64,000 bases of DNA from Chondrosia reniformis (lineage: Eukaryota; Porifera; Demospongiae; Chondrillida; Chondrillidae), in NCBI GenBank assembly GCA_947172415.1, contig OX359189.1:4106501-4170500 (forward strand), written 5' to 3'. The notes beneath the pieces are model-generated. The model did not search any database. It saw nothing but the letters and a program-made list of their open reading frames with translations, and was not told the DNA's origin. A program made the translations under genes and the position numbers. Shown here piece by piece: positions 49,321 to 58,904 of the stretch (positions within the stretch are counted from its first letter, which is position 1; the number at the start of each line of letters is the position of its first letter).

Positions 49321-49545
49321 CAGGTGTTTCATGGGAAACACATACTGTTTCTGGGAACATGTCCTCATTCATCTTATAAAATGGCAGAGGAGCATTACTA
49401 ATTTTGTCAGGTCGTAATGGATAAGTGACATTATCTATTGAAGGCAGGCTACTTGGTCTGATATCATCTTGTGCATCACACCATTGAAGTAGTAGCTTGT
49501 TAAACTCATTAATGTGAATTGCTGAAGGATTATATTTCCAGATTG

Positions 49546-51495
49546 TTATAAGTCATCAATGTTTCTGACCCTACTAAGGGCGACATAAGCTTGACCGCTT
49601 GCAAAAAAAAATTTATTTAATAGTACAATAGCCTTCTTTACTGTCATGCCCTGTACACGATGGACTGTGACTGCATAACCAGGCATCACAGGAAATTGGC
49701 GACGCACAATATGATAGGATGCTCCTGCTATTTTAATGATTTGCTTAAATCGATGTAAGGCTAGACGTTCCCTTGGTTTGTCAACTTGACACAATACAAT
49801 ACAATTTGTAGCAAGTGAAATAATTTGAGCAATTGTGCCATTTACCCAACCTCGTTGAACATTTATGTTTCGTCTTACTACAACTCTTGCACCCACTTTC
49901 AAATGCAATTCATCAGGAAGTCTGTCTGAAACTTTCTGAATTCTTTTTTTATCTGTAGCCCTTATTGGCATACCATTGTGATCTGTGTCAATAGTTTCAT
50001 ATTTCATACTTACACCATCCAACATTTCTAAGCATAAATCATTGTAGTGTTTGCATTCATCTCGTTTGGAGCAGATTATCACAGTGGCAATAAGGTCTAC
50101 TTTCCCCAGGTCTTCCTGTTGCCATCTAGATGCCAAGATGTTTGCAACCTCTTCGTCATGTATACCCATCCCAACTTTGTCTAGTAGACAGAGCAATTGG
50201 GGATCTTTAGCCCTCACTACTTCCTGTAGTAAGACTATGTTAAATGTCCTCCACAAGACAGGACCAAAGATGTCTGTATTGGACACAGCTGGTAGCTGAG
50301 CAGGATCACCTAGTAGTATCACGTGTCTACTTCCCCAAGGATACCTTGAGCTTCCCTTTTTTGCATATCGCCTGCAGAGACCTTCCATGGTCCGGAATAA
50401 AGTAGCATCAACCATGGAAAACTCATCTATAACAATGACATCAGTTTTCTGTAGTGCTGTAGTCTGTGCAGTGCCATGCTGAAGACTACAGTTTAAATCA
50501 ATATCTAATTTGAAAAACTGATGTATGGTAACCCCATCTATAAGGTGTGCAGCTACACCACTAGGTGCAAGCTTTGTGACTACTAAACCTTGGCTTCTAC
50601 AGTGAGCAACAATAGCATTTAGTACAAAGGATTTGCCTGTACCTGGACCAACAATTGCTGCTGAAATTTTTTTCTTGGCATCAATATTTTTTGTGATCCA
50701 CTGAAAAGCAAGCTTTCGTCAAGGCGTAAATTTATCTTCATAACTTTGAAGATTCTGCTTGCTATGAGGTAACAAAGTACCATATTCACTGTCGGGATCT
50801 GCCAAGAGGGTGTCAGTTACTTCAGCTTCTTCTTCCACAATATCAGCTCCAAGTGGAATGTCAGCCATAAATGTGTCACCTTCATTGGCAGAAATAAAAT
50901 TGTGGTCCACAAAGAGTTGAACCAGTGTTTTCAACTCCTCATATTTGAAGCCTTTTGATACAGCTGTATGGAGACAGCTCAGTGCATCTCCTTCCTTGTC
51001 ACAGAGACCCTTTTCTACACACAGCTGCATCCAAGGCCGTGGAGGCTCACTGACCACATGATCTTCTTGTGTTAGTGGCACACTCAGGAGATATTTCTGT
51101 TCATAGAATTGTTCCTGAGTTTCACCAGCTGGAGCCAAGAAGTGAAACCGAGTCACTGCAACTTTGGCTCTTCTCCTCCAATACTGGCCTCTCTTATCCA
51201 TTAAGACAGTTCCAGCTGGGTAACCAACAAGTGATTTGACTAGATTTGATTTTGTGACCATGTCATCATGCAACCAATGTGGATTCTTGATAACATCCAT
51301 ACACTCTTCCATATGAATCTTTGCAAGGACTTTATCTGCTGTTTGGATGTCTACTTCATCAACATCATTGACCCTTTTTAGAGATGTATCTGTGAAGGCT
51401 TCAACAAATATGGACATTAAATCCTTATGACAGTTAGTCCTCTCTAATTTGGTCAGGACAGCAGTCCATTTGCTGTCTGTTGACACAAGTTGCAT
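49546..51495 (-). pseudogene. Helitron PIF1-like helicase with preceding linker
   Basis: One frame with a single TGA at 50,719-50,721 in an otherwise continuous reading. Upstream of the stop lies a 258-residue linker region (QPLTQ-type replaced here by VPLTQEDHVVSEPPRPW). Downstream is the SF1B helicase: Walker A GPGTGKSF (about 50,630-50,650), Walker B IDEFSMVDA (about 50,410-50,435), GDPAQLPAV, and C-terminal motifs GYAVTVHRVQGMTV and YVALSRVRN. All nucleotide-binding motifs look intact. After DDL the frame shifts into the OTU linker. Confidence 0.9.
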
Positions 51496-51555
51496 GTTTG
51501 ATTGTATTCTTGTCTTTAGAGAAGAAACCTCTTTGTCTCGTAATAATTGGTAGTT

Positions 51556-52008
51556 CTAGAATTCATCAAAGTCCCCCTTATCAGAACCTTCCTCAAATGT
51601 TGAAGGGTAGGACTGTTGTTCAGCCATTTTCTTAGCAGCTGTTCTTCTTTCACTTGGAAGAATCTGTCTCCACCACTTGTAGTAGTCAGGGTAGGTGATT
51701 GCTTTCAGTTTATTTGGTCTTTGTAGGTATGTTTTAAATTTAACCATATAGAATATGTCTTCTGATTCAGGCGGAAGCCCTTCTAAGAATCTCTTATGTT
51801 TAAGACATCTTGTGGCTGGTCTCACCTCAGTGGGTAAGTAAATAGCTAAACGTGACATAGAGTGCTGTTGGTAGCTCATCAGCACCTCTAAAGCCTCAAC
51901 AGCCCCTATGACTCTGGTTTTGAGGTACCTTTCAGGTGCAGATGAGCCCTCTGGTAACTCAATATTTGTGGTAGGTTCGGCCTTAGAGATGTACTTGGCC
52001 AAGTACAT
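51556..52008 (-). pseudogene. Helitron Rep, two-tyrosine segment
   Basis: Starts at YLAKYISKAEP, which holds the two catalytic tyrosines (Tyr-x3-Tyr) of Helitron Rep. It continues through VEALEVLMSYQQHSMSRL and VRPATRCLKHKRF, all usual for the Rep-helicase junction. Same frame as the helicase part, separated by one TAG at 51,556. A 1-nt shift and a TGA at about 52,020-52,030 separate it from the HUH part. Confidence 0.9.
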
Positions 52009-52028
52009 TTCAAACCGTGTCTACTAAC

Positions 52029-53360
52029 TCACTGGACATTCAATCCTGCACCCCAGGCCACAAGCATTTCAAGGTTGTAAGGCACAACCATTTTGTCCCC
52101 ATGATGATGGCGTGCATATAAATAACGTGTGTAGTCTTCATCTAGCTCATCCATCTCCTGAGGTACATTATAAGGAAAGCCAAACTTACACTTGTTAGTA
52201 GTCTGGCCAAAGGCCTTTTGGAAGCATTTAGAGGTGCATGTACCATGCTTTTGTAGCTCTTTAACCAACTTCCTTATGTATTTGGCTGTGGGATTTTTTG
52301 TATCTTTGGCACGTGGCATTTCAGCTACAACTGCATTATCTGGGAGAGTTCCAGGCTCTATCCAAAGCAGCATATGCCAATGACCTGCTCCTCTTTTCTG
52401 GTATTCCTTCTTCCAGACATAGTCCACAACCTTTCCTAGTGGGGCTTCTTTACCCTTTTTGAGGTAATTATTCATAAACCCCTGAAACCTCTCTTCTGCT
52501 GCCATGACAGACACATCAGGGTAGCTACCCACTGGTTGGGAGTTTGTGGCAGCGTCTAACTGGATGTCCTGTGGCTTCTCAGCCGCTCCCCATCCTGACT
52601 TAACAGTTGCTTGGATGTGTGGCAAAGCATCATTTACTGTCAGAGTAACAAAGAAGTCGGGGAGACCTCTTGTTTGGGTCATGGCAATGAGATCCAGGCC
52701 AAACACCTTCCAATATTGGGGTGATCCAGGAATGCAATTTGGCATCTCTTTGCCATATGAAGAGTAGAGGTCATCACTTTGTTCAGCTGTGAGTACTTTT
52801 TGGGCTGTCAATTTCTCTGTTTGTTGAGCAATATTGACAGTTTTGGCAGCATAAGCTTTTAATCTGAGCTTTGTCATCAAATCAAATTTGAAGAAGGGAT
52901 AATGGCGATCTCTGGCAAAGCACCCTCTCACATCATACAGCCTCATTTTTGTATGGTCTGCAAACTCCATAGGACAACCGAAATACCACTCACCAAAGCT
53001 ATATGGGTGAAGATGAGGAAACAGCTTTGGTTCTAGGTATATCTCTCCATAATGCAGCTTTGTCATATCTTTGAGCTTATCAATAGCCTGCTCCATCCTC
53101 TCACTTTGACCTTCTCGAGGATGTTGTATTCCAGCTGCTTGCTGTACACTGTGGATGGCTGGAAACTGATCGAAATACTGAGAACTGGAGGGGAAAATCA
53201 TCCCCAATGCTTTTTGTTGAAGAAGGTCATCATAAGTAAATTGCTGATGTTCAATCAGCCTAGGATTGAGAATTGATGGCCTTTCCTGATATCTGTACAG
53301 TGTCTCAAAGTTGGAGTAAAACTCACTGTACAGGTGGTTGTGCCCCTTCAACCACTTCAA
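52029..53360 (-). pseudogene. Helitron Rep, N-terminal and HUH part
   Basis: 443 codons. Helitron_like_N region with MRLYDVRGCFARDRHYPFF, then GLPDFFVTLTVND, then the HUH nuclease motif in GAGHWHMLLWIE (His327 and His329). Ends MLVAWGAGLNVQ and TGA. The metal-binding histidines are intact. The upstream continuation (53,361-53,455) is open in this frame and joins the ANDYEKRQVSL segment after a shift. Confidence 0.9.
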
Positions 53361-53428
53361 GGCCTGATGTATTCTTACATCACTCTCTGGCGTCTTACTG
53401 TGCTCCCTAATATCTTCCTCTTTGGCAG

Positions 53429-53620
53429 CTAAAAAGCCAAAAAGCCAAAAAGCCCATAATAGTGTCTGTCCTGCCTGTGACCTGTGTACACTTGGCCTAG
53501 GACATGTCTATACTGTCTGGGTGTAGCATCACGTAATGTGGTTGAGTACAGCCCCGAAAGACTGACTTGCCTCTTCTCGTAGTCATTAGCTAGATGAGCA
53601 ATGGCTCCTGGCAACTCCAT
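53429..53620 (-). pseudogene. Helitron Rep, extreme N-terminal piece
   Basis: 63 codons: MELPGAIAHLANDYEKRQVS, LRDATPRQYRHVLGQVYTGH, ending YYGLFGFLAF. Homologous sequence continues in another frame after GGCTTTTT, an 8-bp unit present three times in a row at 53,430-53,456 on the minus strand. One extra 8-bp unit is enough to produce the shift. The frame overlaps the upstream accessory ORF by about 30 bp. Confidence 0.8.
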
Positions 53621-54636
53621 ATTCCAATTTTTTCACTTACCTTGGACCTATTGGAAGTTGGAGGCAAGTGGACATCCCCACCATGTTGGTCTGTGGGAAT
53701 GGCCTTTCCTTTTTTGCACACTGGGCAGCTGTACCATTTACCATTGGTATGGATAAATGTTAGCTTGTGCTCATAAGGCAGAGCTTTCAGGTATGCATCT
53801 CCAGGTGCCTTTTCTATGGTAACATCCTTTGGAGGGGGAATAAGGCATGTCCGACTGTTGTCTACAGTGGAATAGAGTATTTTCCCACATTTCCAGCAAA
53901 CAGCCTTGCCTAGGGGCAAACTGTCGAATTTCTTTTGTTTAACTATAAGATTTTTAATCCTTTTAAGTTTTTCTTCTGATACATTGAGGACGTTGCTATC
54001 AGTGCACCATTGTTCCTCAACTTCTTGATTTGTGCACATTTCTTTGCCCTCTCTTGTGCATGTCTGCTGACATTGTGCTGTAGTGTAGCTCCTTCTTGAT
54101 TGCTGGTCTACAGCACCTAGACATCTTCCACCTGCTACACCAATGTCATACCCAGCTTCGGCAGAGGTACCTGTGGGTCTGCCACCGGACTTACTTACAT
54201 CATACCCAGCTTTGGCAGTGGTACCTGTGGGTCTGCCACCGGACTTACTGACATCATAGCCAGCTTCGGTAGTGGTACCTGTGGGTCTGCCACCGGCCTT
54301 ACTTACATCATAGCCAGCTTCGGCAGTGGTACCTGTGGGTCTGCCACCGGACTTACTGACATCATAGCCAGCTTCGGCAGTGGTACCTGTGGGTCTGCCA
54401 CCGGACTTACTGACATCATAGCCAGCTTCGGTAGTGGTACCTGTGGGTCTGCCGTTCGAAACACTGTACCCAGCTGAAGCAGTTGTACCCAAAGGTCTAC
54501 CCTTTGTGACTGTTTTACTCAATGCAGTGTTTTTTAGCGATTTAGATTTAAGAGAGACACCACAGTGTTTGCACTGTTTTTGCTTAACATGCACACTTTT
54601 ATTACAATTATAGCAAGTTCTAAATAGGTTTCGCAT
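53590..54636 (-). CDS. Accessory zinc-finger protein with 18-residue GRP repeats
   Basis: 348 codons, intact. N-terminal zinc ribbon CYNCNKSVHVKQKQCKHCG (about residues 8-26), then about seven tandem 18-residue units of the type GRPTGTTAEAGYDVSKSG (about 46-170), then two more Cys pairs: CWKCGKILYS and CPVCKKGKA with GKWYS before it. GRP is the core of the AT-hook, so the repeats may bind AT-rich DNA in the minor groove (inference). Position upstream of Rep and overlap with it suggest a Helitron accessory gene. Function unknown. Confidence 0.75.
   Translation of the reverse strand: MRNLFRTCYNCNKSVHVKQKQCKHCGVSLKSKSLKNTALSKTVTKGRPLGTTASAGYSVSNGRPTGTTTEAGYDVSKSGGRPTGTTAEAGYDVSKSGGRPTGTTAEAGYDVSKAGGRPTGTTTEAGYDVSKSGGRPTGTTAKAGYDVSKSGGRPTGTSAEAGYDIGVAGGRCLGAVDQQSRRSYTTAQCQQTCTREGKEMCTNQEVEEQWCTDSNVLNVSEEKLKRIKNLIVKQKKFDSLPLGKAVCWKCGKILYSTVDNSRTCLIPPPKDVTIEKAPGDAYLKALPYEHKLTFIHTNGKWYSCPVCKKGKAIPTDQHGGDVHLPPTSNRSKVSEKIGIWSCQEPLLI
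54125..54485 (-). repeat. 54-bp coding minisatellite
   Basis: Seven in-frame copies of a 54-bp unit (plus strand ACCTGTGGGTCTGCCACCGG and following), encoding the 18-residue GRP repeat. Units are very similar at the DNA level, pointing to recent expansion or homogenisation; the outer units are more diverged. Confidence 0.95.
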
Positions 54637-54845
54637 GTTTAAGACATTTATGTACTTCTCACCAATTTCCTGATTGTTTCAACTGATATCTTGAAGTAGA
54701 TATTATTAATTCTGCAGATACAGATTGGGAAATGTAAGCTACAGTTTTTTAAGTACAGTAAGTTTTTCCTCAAGTAATCAATAAGCTTACTTGATTCTAA
54801 GCTAAACTTCTTTCTCACCAAGGACAAGGCAGAACAATATAACAA

Positions 54846-55159
54846 TAGATCAATTGATCTGCAAATGAAGTAAAAGTGTCCTATTGACTAATCTTGAATG
54901 TCCTATCTAAGTAATGTACATACAGCTGAACCCATTTCAGATTGTAATGATTTTAATCTACGAGCTATGTACGCGTTTGATACAGGTAGGGTACGAATGG
55001 AAAATATTCAGTTTTTACTGACTGGTACCGTACTTCATTAAAAATTTAACCTCTTCATAATTGTACAGGTCTTTAGCTAGTAAGTATATTCCTAATTGAA
55101 CTTCATTAGAAAGTTAACTTGCTTCTGGCCAATAGAAAAATACAGTTTTTTAAGTATAG
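54846..55159. other. Spacer upstream of the Helitron coding region
   Basis: AT-rich interval between the Helitron 5' region and its partial duplicate. No gene or clear motif. Confidence 0.4.
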
Positions 55160-55625
55160 TAACTCAGAGGTCTACCCTTTGTCACTGTTTTACTGATTGC
55201 AGTGTTTTTAGCAATTTAGATTTAAGAGAGACACCACAGTGTTTGCACTGTTTTGCCTAACATGCACACTTTTATTACAATTATAGCAAAATCTAAATAA
55301 GTTTCGCATGTTTTAGACATTCATGTACTTCTCACCAATTTGCTGATTGTTTCAACTGATATCTTGAATGTAGATAAGATATTGTTAATTCTGCAGATGC
55401 AGATTGGAAAATGTATAAGCTATGATACACACATGCCATTTCTTTAGCTTTAGTGAGTATATTCCTTATTGAACTCTATTAGAAATTTAACCTCTTTCTG
55501 GCCAATATTATAATAGAATTTTTTCAGTATAGTAACTTTTTCCTCATGTAAGCAGTAAACTTACTTGATTCTAAGCTAAACTTCTTTCTCACCAAGGACA
55601 AGGTAGAACAATATAACAATAGACT
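55160..55625 (-). pseudogene. Duplicated 5' end of the Helitron accessory ORF
   Basis: Direct repeat of 54,495-54,850: GGTCTACCCTTTGTCACTG, AAGAGAGACACCACAGTGTT and TTCTTTCTCACCAAGGACAA occur in the same order and spacing. It covers the first codons of the zinc-ribbon ORF and its upstream region, with frameshifting indels. The copy has about 100 bp more in the middle. Confidence 0.85.
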
Positions 55626-55753
55626 TCTTTAACTTGAAGGTGTAATTATATCTATTAATTAGCACAGCTATAGTGTTTATAGGTGCAAGCCATATGTATG
55701 TTCATATATCCCTACATCTTATTTTTATGAATTATTTATATTAAGCAAAAATA
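55626..55753. other. AT-rich spacer
   Basis: Nothing identifiable. Confidence 0.4.
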
Positions 55754-56085
55754 TTTAAAAAAATTAAATTAGAAGTAGGGATGGCCCATGCAACAAATGG
55801 CAAACACATCTGGAAAAAGTAGCAAAACAAGAGAGTGACCATGTGATAAGGCATACTGAAATTTAAGTAACTTACCCATACACATCACTTCTATGTTTGG
55901 GCGCACCAGTATCATGATAGCTGAAGTAGGAATGATGCGCCCAAATATAGAAGTGATGTGTATGGTTAAGTCACTTAAATTTCAGTATGCCTTATCACAT
56001 GGTCACTCTCTTGTTTTGCTACTTTTTCCAGATGTGTTTGCCATTTGTTGCATGGGCCATCCCTACTTCTAATTTAATTTTTTAA
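55754..56085. mobile_element. Long-hairpin MITE
   Basis: Near-perfect inverted repeat: arms of about 145 bp (AGAAGTAGGGATGGCCCATG in the left arm, its complement at about 56,051-56,070) around a 40-bp centre containing TATCATGATA. No coding sequence. The TAGGGATGG phrase is shared with the elements at 42.1 and 62.6 kb, but the rest of the arm differs. Confidence 0.85.
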
Positions 56086-56165
56086 GATGTTTTTATTTTG
56101 CTTGTTTTCCCCTTAATATTATTTGTTAAAATTTATTTTGTAAGTGTTCTCTTGGCGATAAATTT

Positions 56166-56197
<32 letters not shown>

Positions 56198-57134
56198 CAG
56201 ATAACCCAGAAATCTTAATTACAAAATTTCGTCCGAAAAGGTCCCCCTCTTAAGACCTTCAGAAATAACATGCTTCGTGTAGAACGCATTCAAACCTAGT
56301 GTAGTCTATTCCCTGGTTCAGGTTCGATTTGGTACGATTTCTATCAAAAGTAATAGGGTATTTCCTTCGACAGGAGCGCTAGCTCGAGAAAAGAAAGAAT
56401 AATAATAATAATAAGACTGAGAAAGTGAGGAATTTTTCAAGATCGTGGCTTTTGGTTTTTCGTTCACTGCTAGTCTTACTCTTATTTAATGGTTATCTCT
56501 GAACTTTATGTAGAATTCAATTACAATTCCAGCACTCCTTCATGATGAGTGCTACAGTTGATTTTACCATGCACATGATACCATGCATTACATAAGGCGG
56601 CCATTTTTTGTGGCCATCCCTACTATTGAGGACTACCATACTCTATGATATGAATATTGTAACTTTTAAAATATTCCTAGTTTCTGTATGTTTTATGGAG
56701 CATGAGCTAGGAAGTATTAAATTAATTCTGTTTCTGTTTTGCAATCTTCAACTAAATATGATGCCATTGAAGTAGCAAAATTGCATGTTAATTATTATTC
56801 TTGAAAGACTGAATCCATGATTTTGGTATGTTGCAATGATGAGGGCTAATGAGCCCGAAACAGCTGAATTCTGCTAAACATGCATATACATGTTTGCGAT
56901 CAGTTGTCTGCAACTCCTTTTTTTGTAACACACTGTACAAGTGTGGAAATTCTTAAACCTTTTTCTTTCTATATATGTATATGTATAATCTTATTGATTA
57001 CCTTATATTGTAACTTGCACTGTATACAGTACAATGAAAAATACACGCACTATCTTATATTTTATCTTTACATGTAAATCACTAAAGCATCTTCAATTGT
57101 AAGTTAAAGGTGAAAGGACAATCAGAAGTAAAAC
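56086..57134. other. Mixed repeat-derived interval
   Basis: Contains an uninterrupted (GA)n at 56,170-56,198, an (AAT)n at about 56,399-56,412, and a fragment at about 56,600-56,800 related to the Helitron-like family (GCCATCCCTACTATTGAGG, AGTTTCTGTATGTTTTATGG). A 65-codon frame at 56,880 is AT-driven and not called. Confidence 0.5.
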
Positions 57135-57787
57135 CAAATTATAAATTATTAACTGTAGCCTTAGCCATTGAATGTACCTCTAGAACTCAAATAGAACACA
57201 CAGTCTTATTAAAGACTTTGAACATGCTCCAAATAAGGTAATTAGGTACACAGTAGCCAAAAACATTTAGCTCCTGATGACAGAAAATGGTTGACCTTAG
57301 CAATAGGACAACATAATACTATTGACTTACACCAAATGTGGTTGACCTCATAATTACCCTATTGATCATGAGTTGCACCAAAATGGCGTCTTTCCTTATT
57401 TAAGGGGAATGCGAGACTGGACGCTCTTCTCGGCATCGGCGAATTTTCGAAAACTAAATACTTCTGAGCACTTCCCAAACAATTCTCCATAATTTGCGAG
57501 AGTTAGGATGTCACCTAAAAACGACAGAAAACGCGTGAACAAACACATACAAACTCTTCTGAATTGTATAGATTATTCTTCATATAATATATACAGTATA
57601 GATTAGATATATATATACCTCTATATTTTGTGTTGATGACGTTCAACTAAGCTATATTCTTATCCATGTGTGTACTTATAAATATTGCACTGTGTCGTGT
57701 ACTTGAGTAAAATTAGCCAACAAAGTATTTCGCTATAGTTATAGGCATTCGTTATGAGCAATTTCGTTACTGTATATAGTACAGATG

Positions 57788-57955
57788 GATAAGAATAAAG
57801 CCTTGTTGAACGTCAGCAACTTGAATTTACTAATTCTGGATGTTTCAAAACAGAGGTCTTCATCAGCAATACATGAGGAATGTGAATACAATTCAGTATA
57901 AATAGGAAATTAGTAAATTCATGTTGCTGACACTCAACAAGGCTTTATTCTCATA
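57788..57955. mobile_element. Small fold-back element
   Basis: Arms of about 46 bp pair GATAAGAATAAAGCCTTGTT with the complement near 57,933-57,953, enclosing GAGGTCTTCATCAGCAATAC. The same GGTCTTCATCAGCAAT phrase occurs at 40,651-40,666 next to CGTTTCGACCCG, so a dispersed family is likely. Confidence 0.6.
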
Positions 57956-58139
57956 ATGATCGCAACAAACACTCCTTATTCCTACACAGGGACAAGTAAA
58001 AATATTAACAGATAACATAAGAAGAGAAGACAGAGCTTAAATTACCAAAGTAATACGGTCGACCAAACCAATTCAGTCTTTCGAATAAATATAGGAACAA
58101 CTCTGCCTCAAACTTGACGGGGACGTATACAAAAACGCT

Positions 58140-58217
58140 TTATCTAACCTTCGCAACAACTCGCCTGTTCGCTAGCTCTTTCTCGTAGGAGAGCGTCGAC
58201 TTGTCATAGCCGTTCAC
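58140..58217 (-). pseudogene. Duplicate of the terminal-exon candidate at 36.9 kb
   Basis: Encodes DKSTLSYEKELANRRVVAKV plus R and TAA, aligned codon for codon with 36,847-36,925. The acceptor position reads TG instead of AG, so this copy may not be spliced. Confidence 0.4.
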
Positions 58218-58260
58218 AAAGGTATGATCTTCTTTAGCAATGAGGGGGTGACGTCGTAAC

Positions 58261-58360
58261 ATGAAGCCATACATTAATTGCGTTATGAAAACATTAGGGA
58301 GGTCTGCCTGTGGCAGCCCCTAAAAATGGCTGCCGAACTCTATTAAAGGTCCCCTTCTTT
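58261..58360. other. Right border of the gene island
   Basis: Ends CCCCTAAAAATGGCTGCCGA, then ACTC and TTAAAGG-TCCCC before satellite resumes. It matches the right half of the joint at 10.13 kb and resembles the left border at 34.75 kb. Confidence 0.7.
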
Positions 58361-58904
58361 GTATTATTTATATGTACTAGTTATATTTTTATGCATTAGT
58401 TATATGTAGTAGGTGTGTCTACTGGTTATATGTACTAGTTGTATGTATATACTAGTTGTATGTTCTAGTTGTATGTACTAGGTTCTTGTACTACTTATAC
58501 TTGGTACTAGGAAGGTAGTTGTTCTATGTACTAGTTGTATGTACTAGTTTTATGAACTAGGTGTATGTACTAGTTGCACGTACTATTTATAATAATTGGA
58601 TATATGTGTATGTACTAGTTATATGTAGTAGTTGAATGTACTAGTTATATGTCTTAGTTGCTTTTACTTGTATGTAGTTGCTATGTACTACTTGTATATA
58701 CAAGTTGTACGTTCTAGTATTATGTACTCGTTCTATGAGCTAGTTGTATATACTAGTTTCTAGTTGTATGTACTAGTTGTATGTACTAGGTGCATGTACT
58801 ATGTGTATGTACTATTTATAAGCACCAGTTATATGTGTATGTACTAGTTATATGCTTGTGTACTAGTTATCTCTACTAGTTGTATGCACTAGCTGTATGC
58901 ACTA
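58361..58904 (+). repeat. 13-bp satellite block
   Basis: Forward array, closely matching about 10,180-10,520 and about 25,080-25,445. Confidence 0.95.

Larger units (their letters stand above)
48548..54845 (-). mobile_element. Helitron encoding Rep, helicase, OTU and accessory protein
   Basis: Minus-strand element. Order from its 5' side: accessory zinc-finger/GRP-repeat ORF, Helitron_like_N and HUH Rep, two-Tyr motif, linker, PIF1-like SF1 helicase, Ser/Lys-rich linker, OTU domain. The exact termini (5' TC and 3' hairpin-CTRR) were not found. The 3' side runs into an inverted-repeat element and the 5' side is partly duplicated at 55,160-55,625. Frames are broken by several stops and frameshifts. 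Confidence 0.9.
57135..58260. repeat. Duplicated segment, right copy
   Basis: Direct-repeat partner of 36,480-37,020. Homology covers 57,140-57,260 and 58,010-58,260. The middle has acquired an inverted copy of the repeat at 42.9 kb (57,395-57,580) and a small fold-back element (57,788-57,955). Confidence 0.75.
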
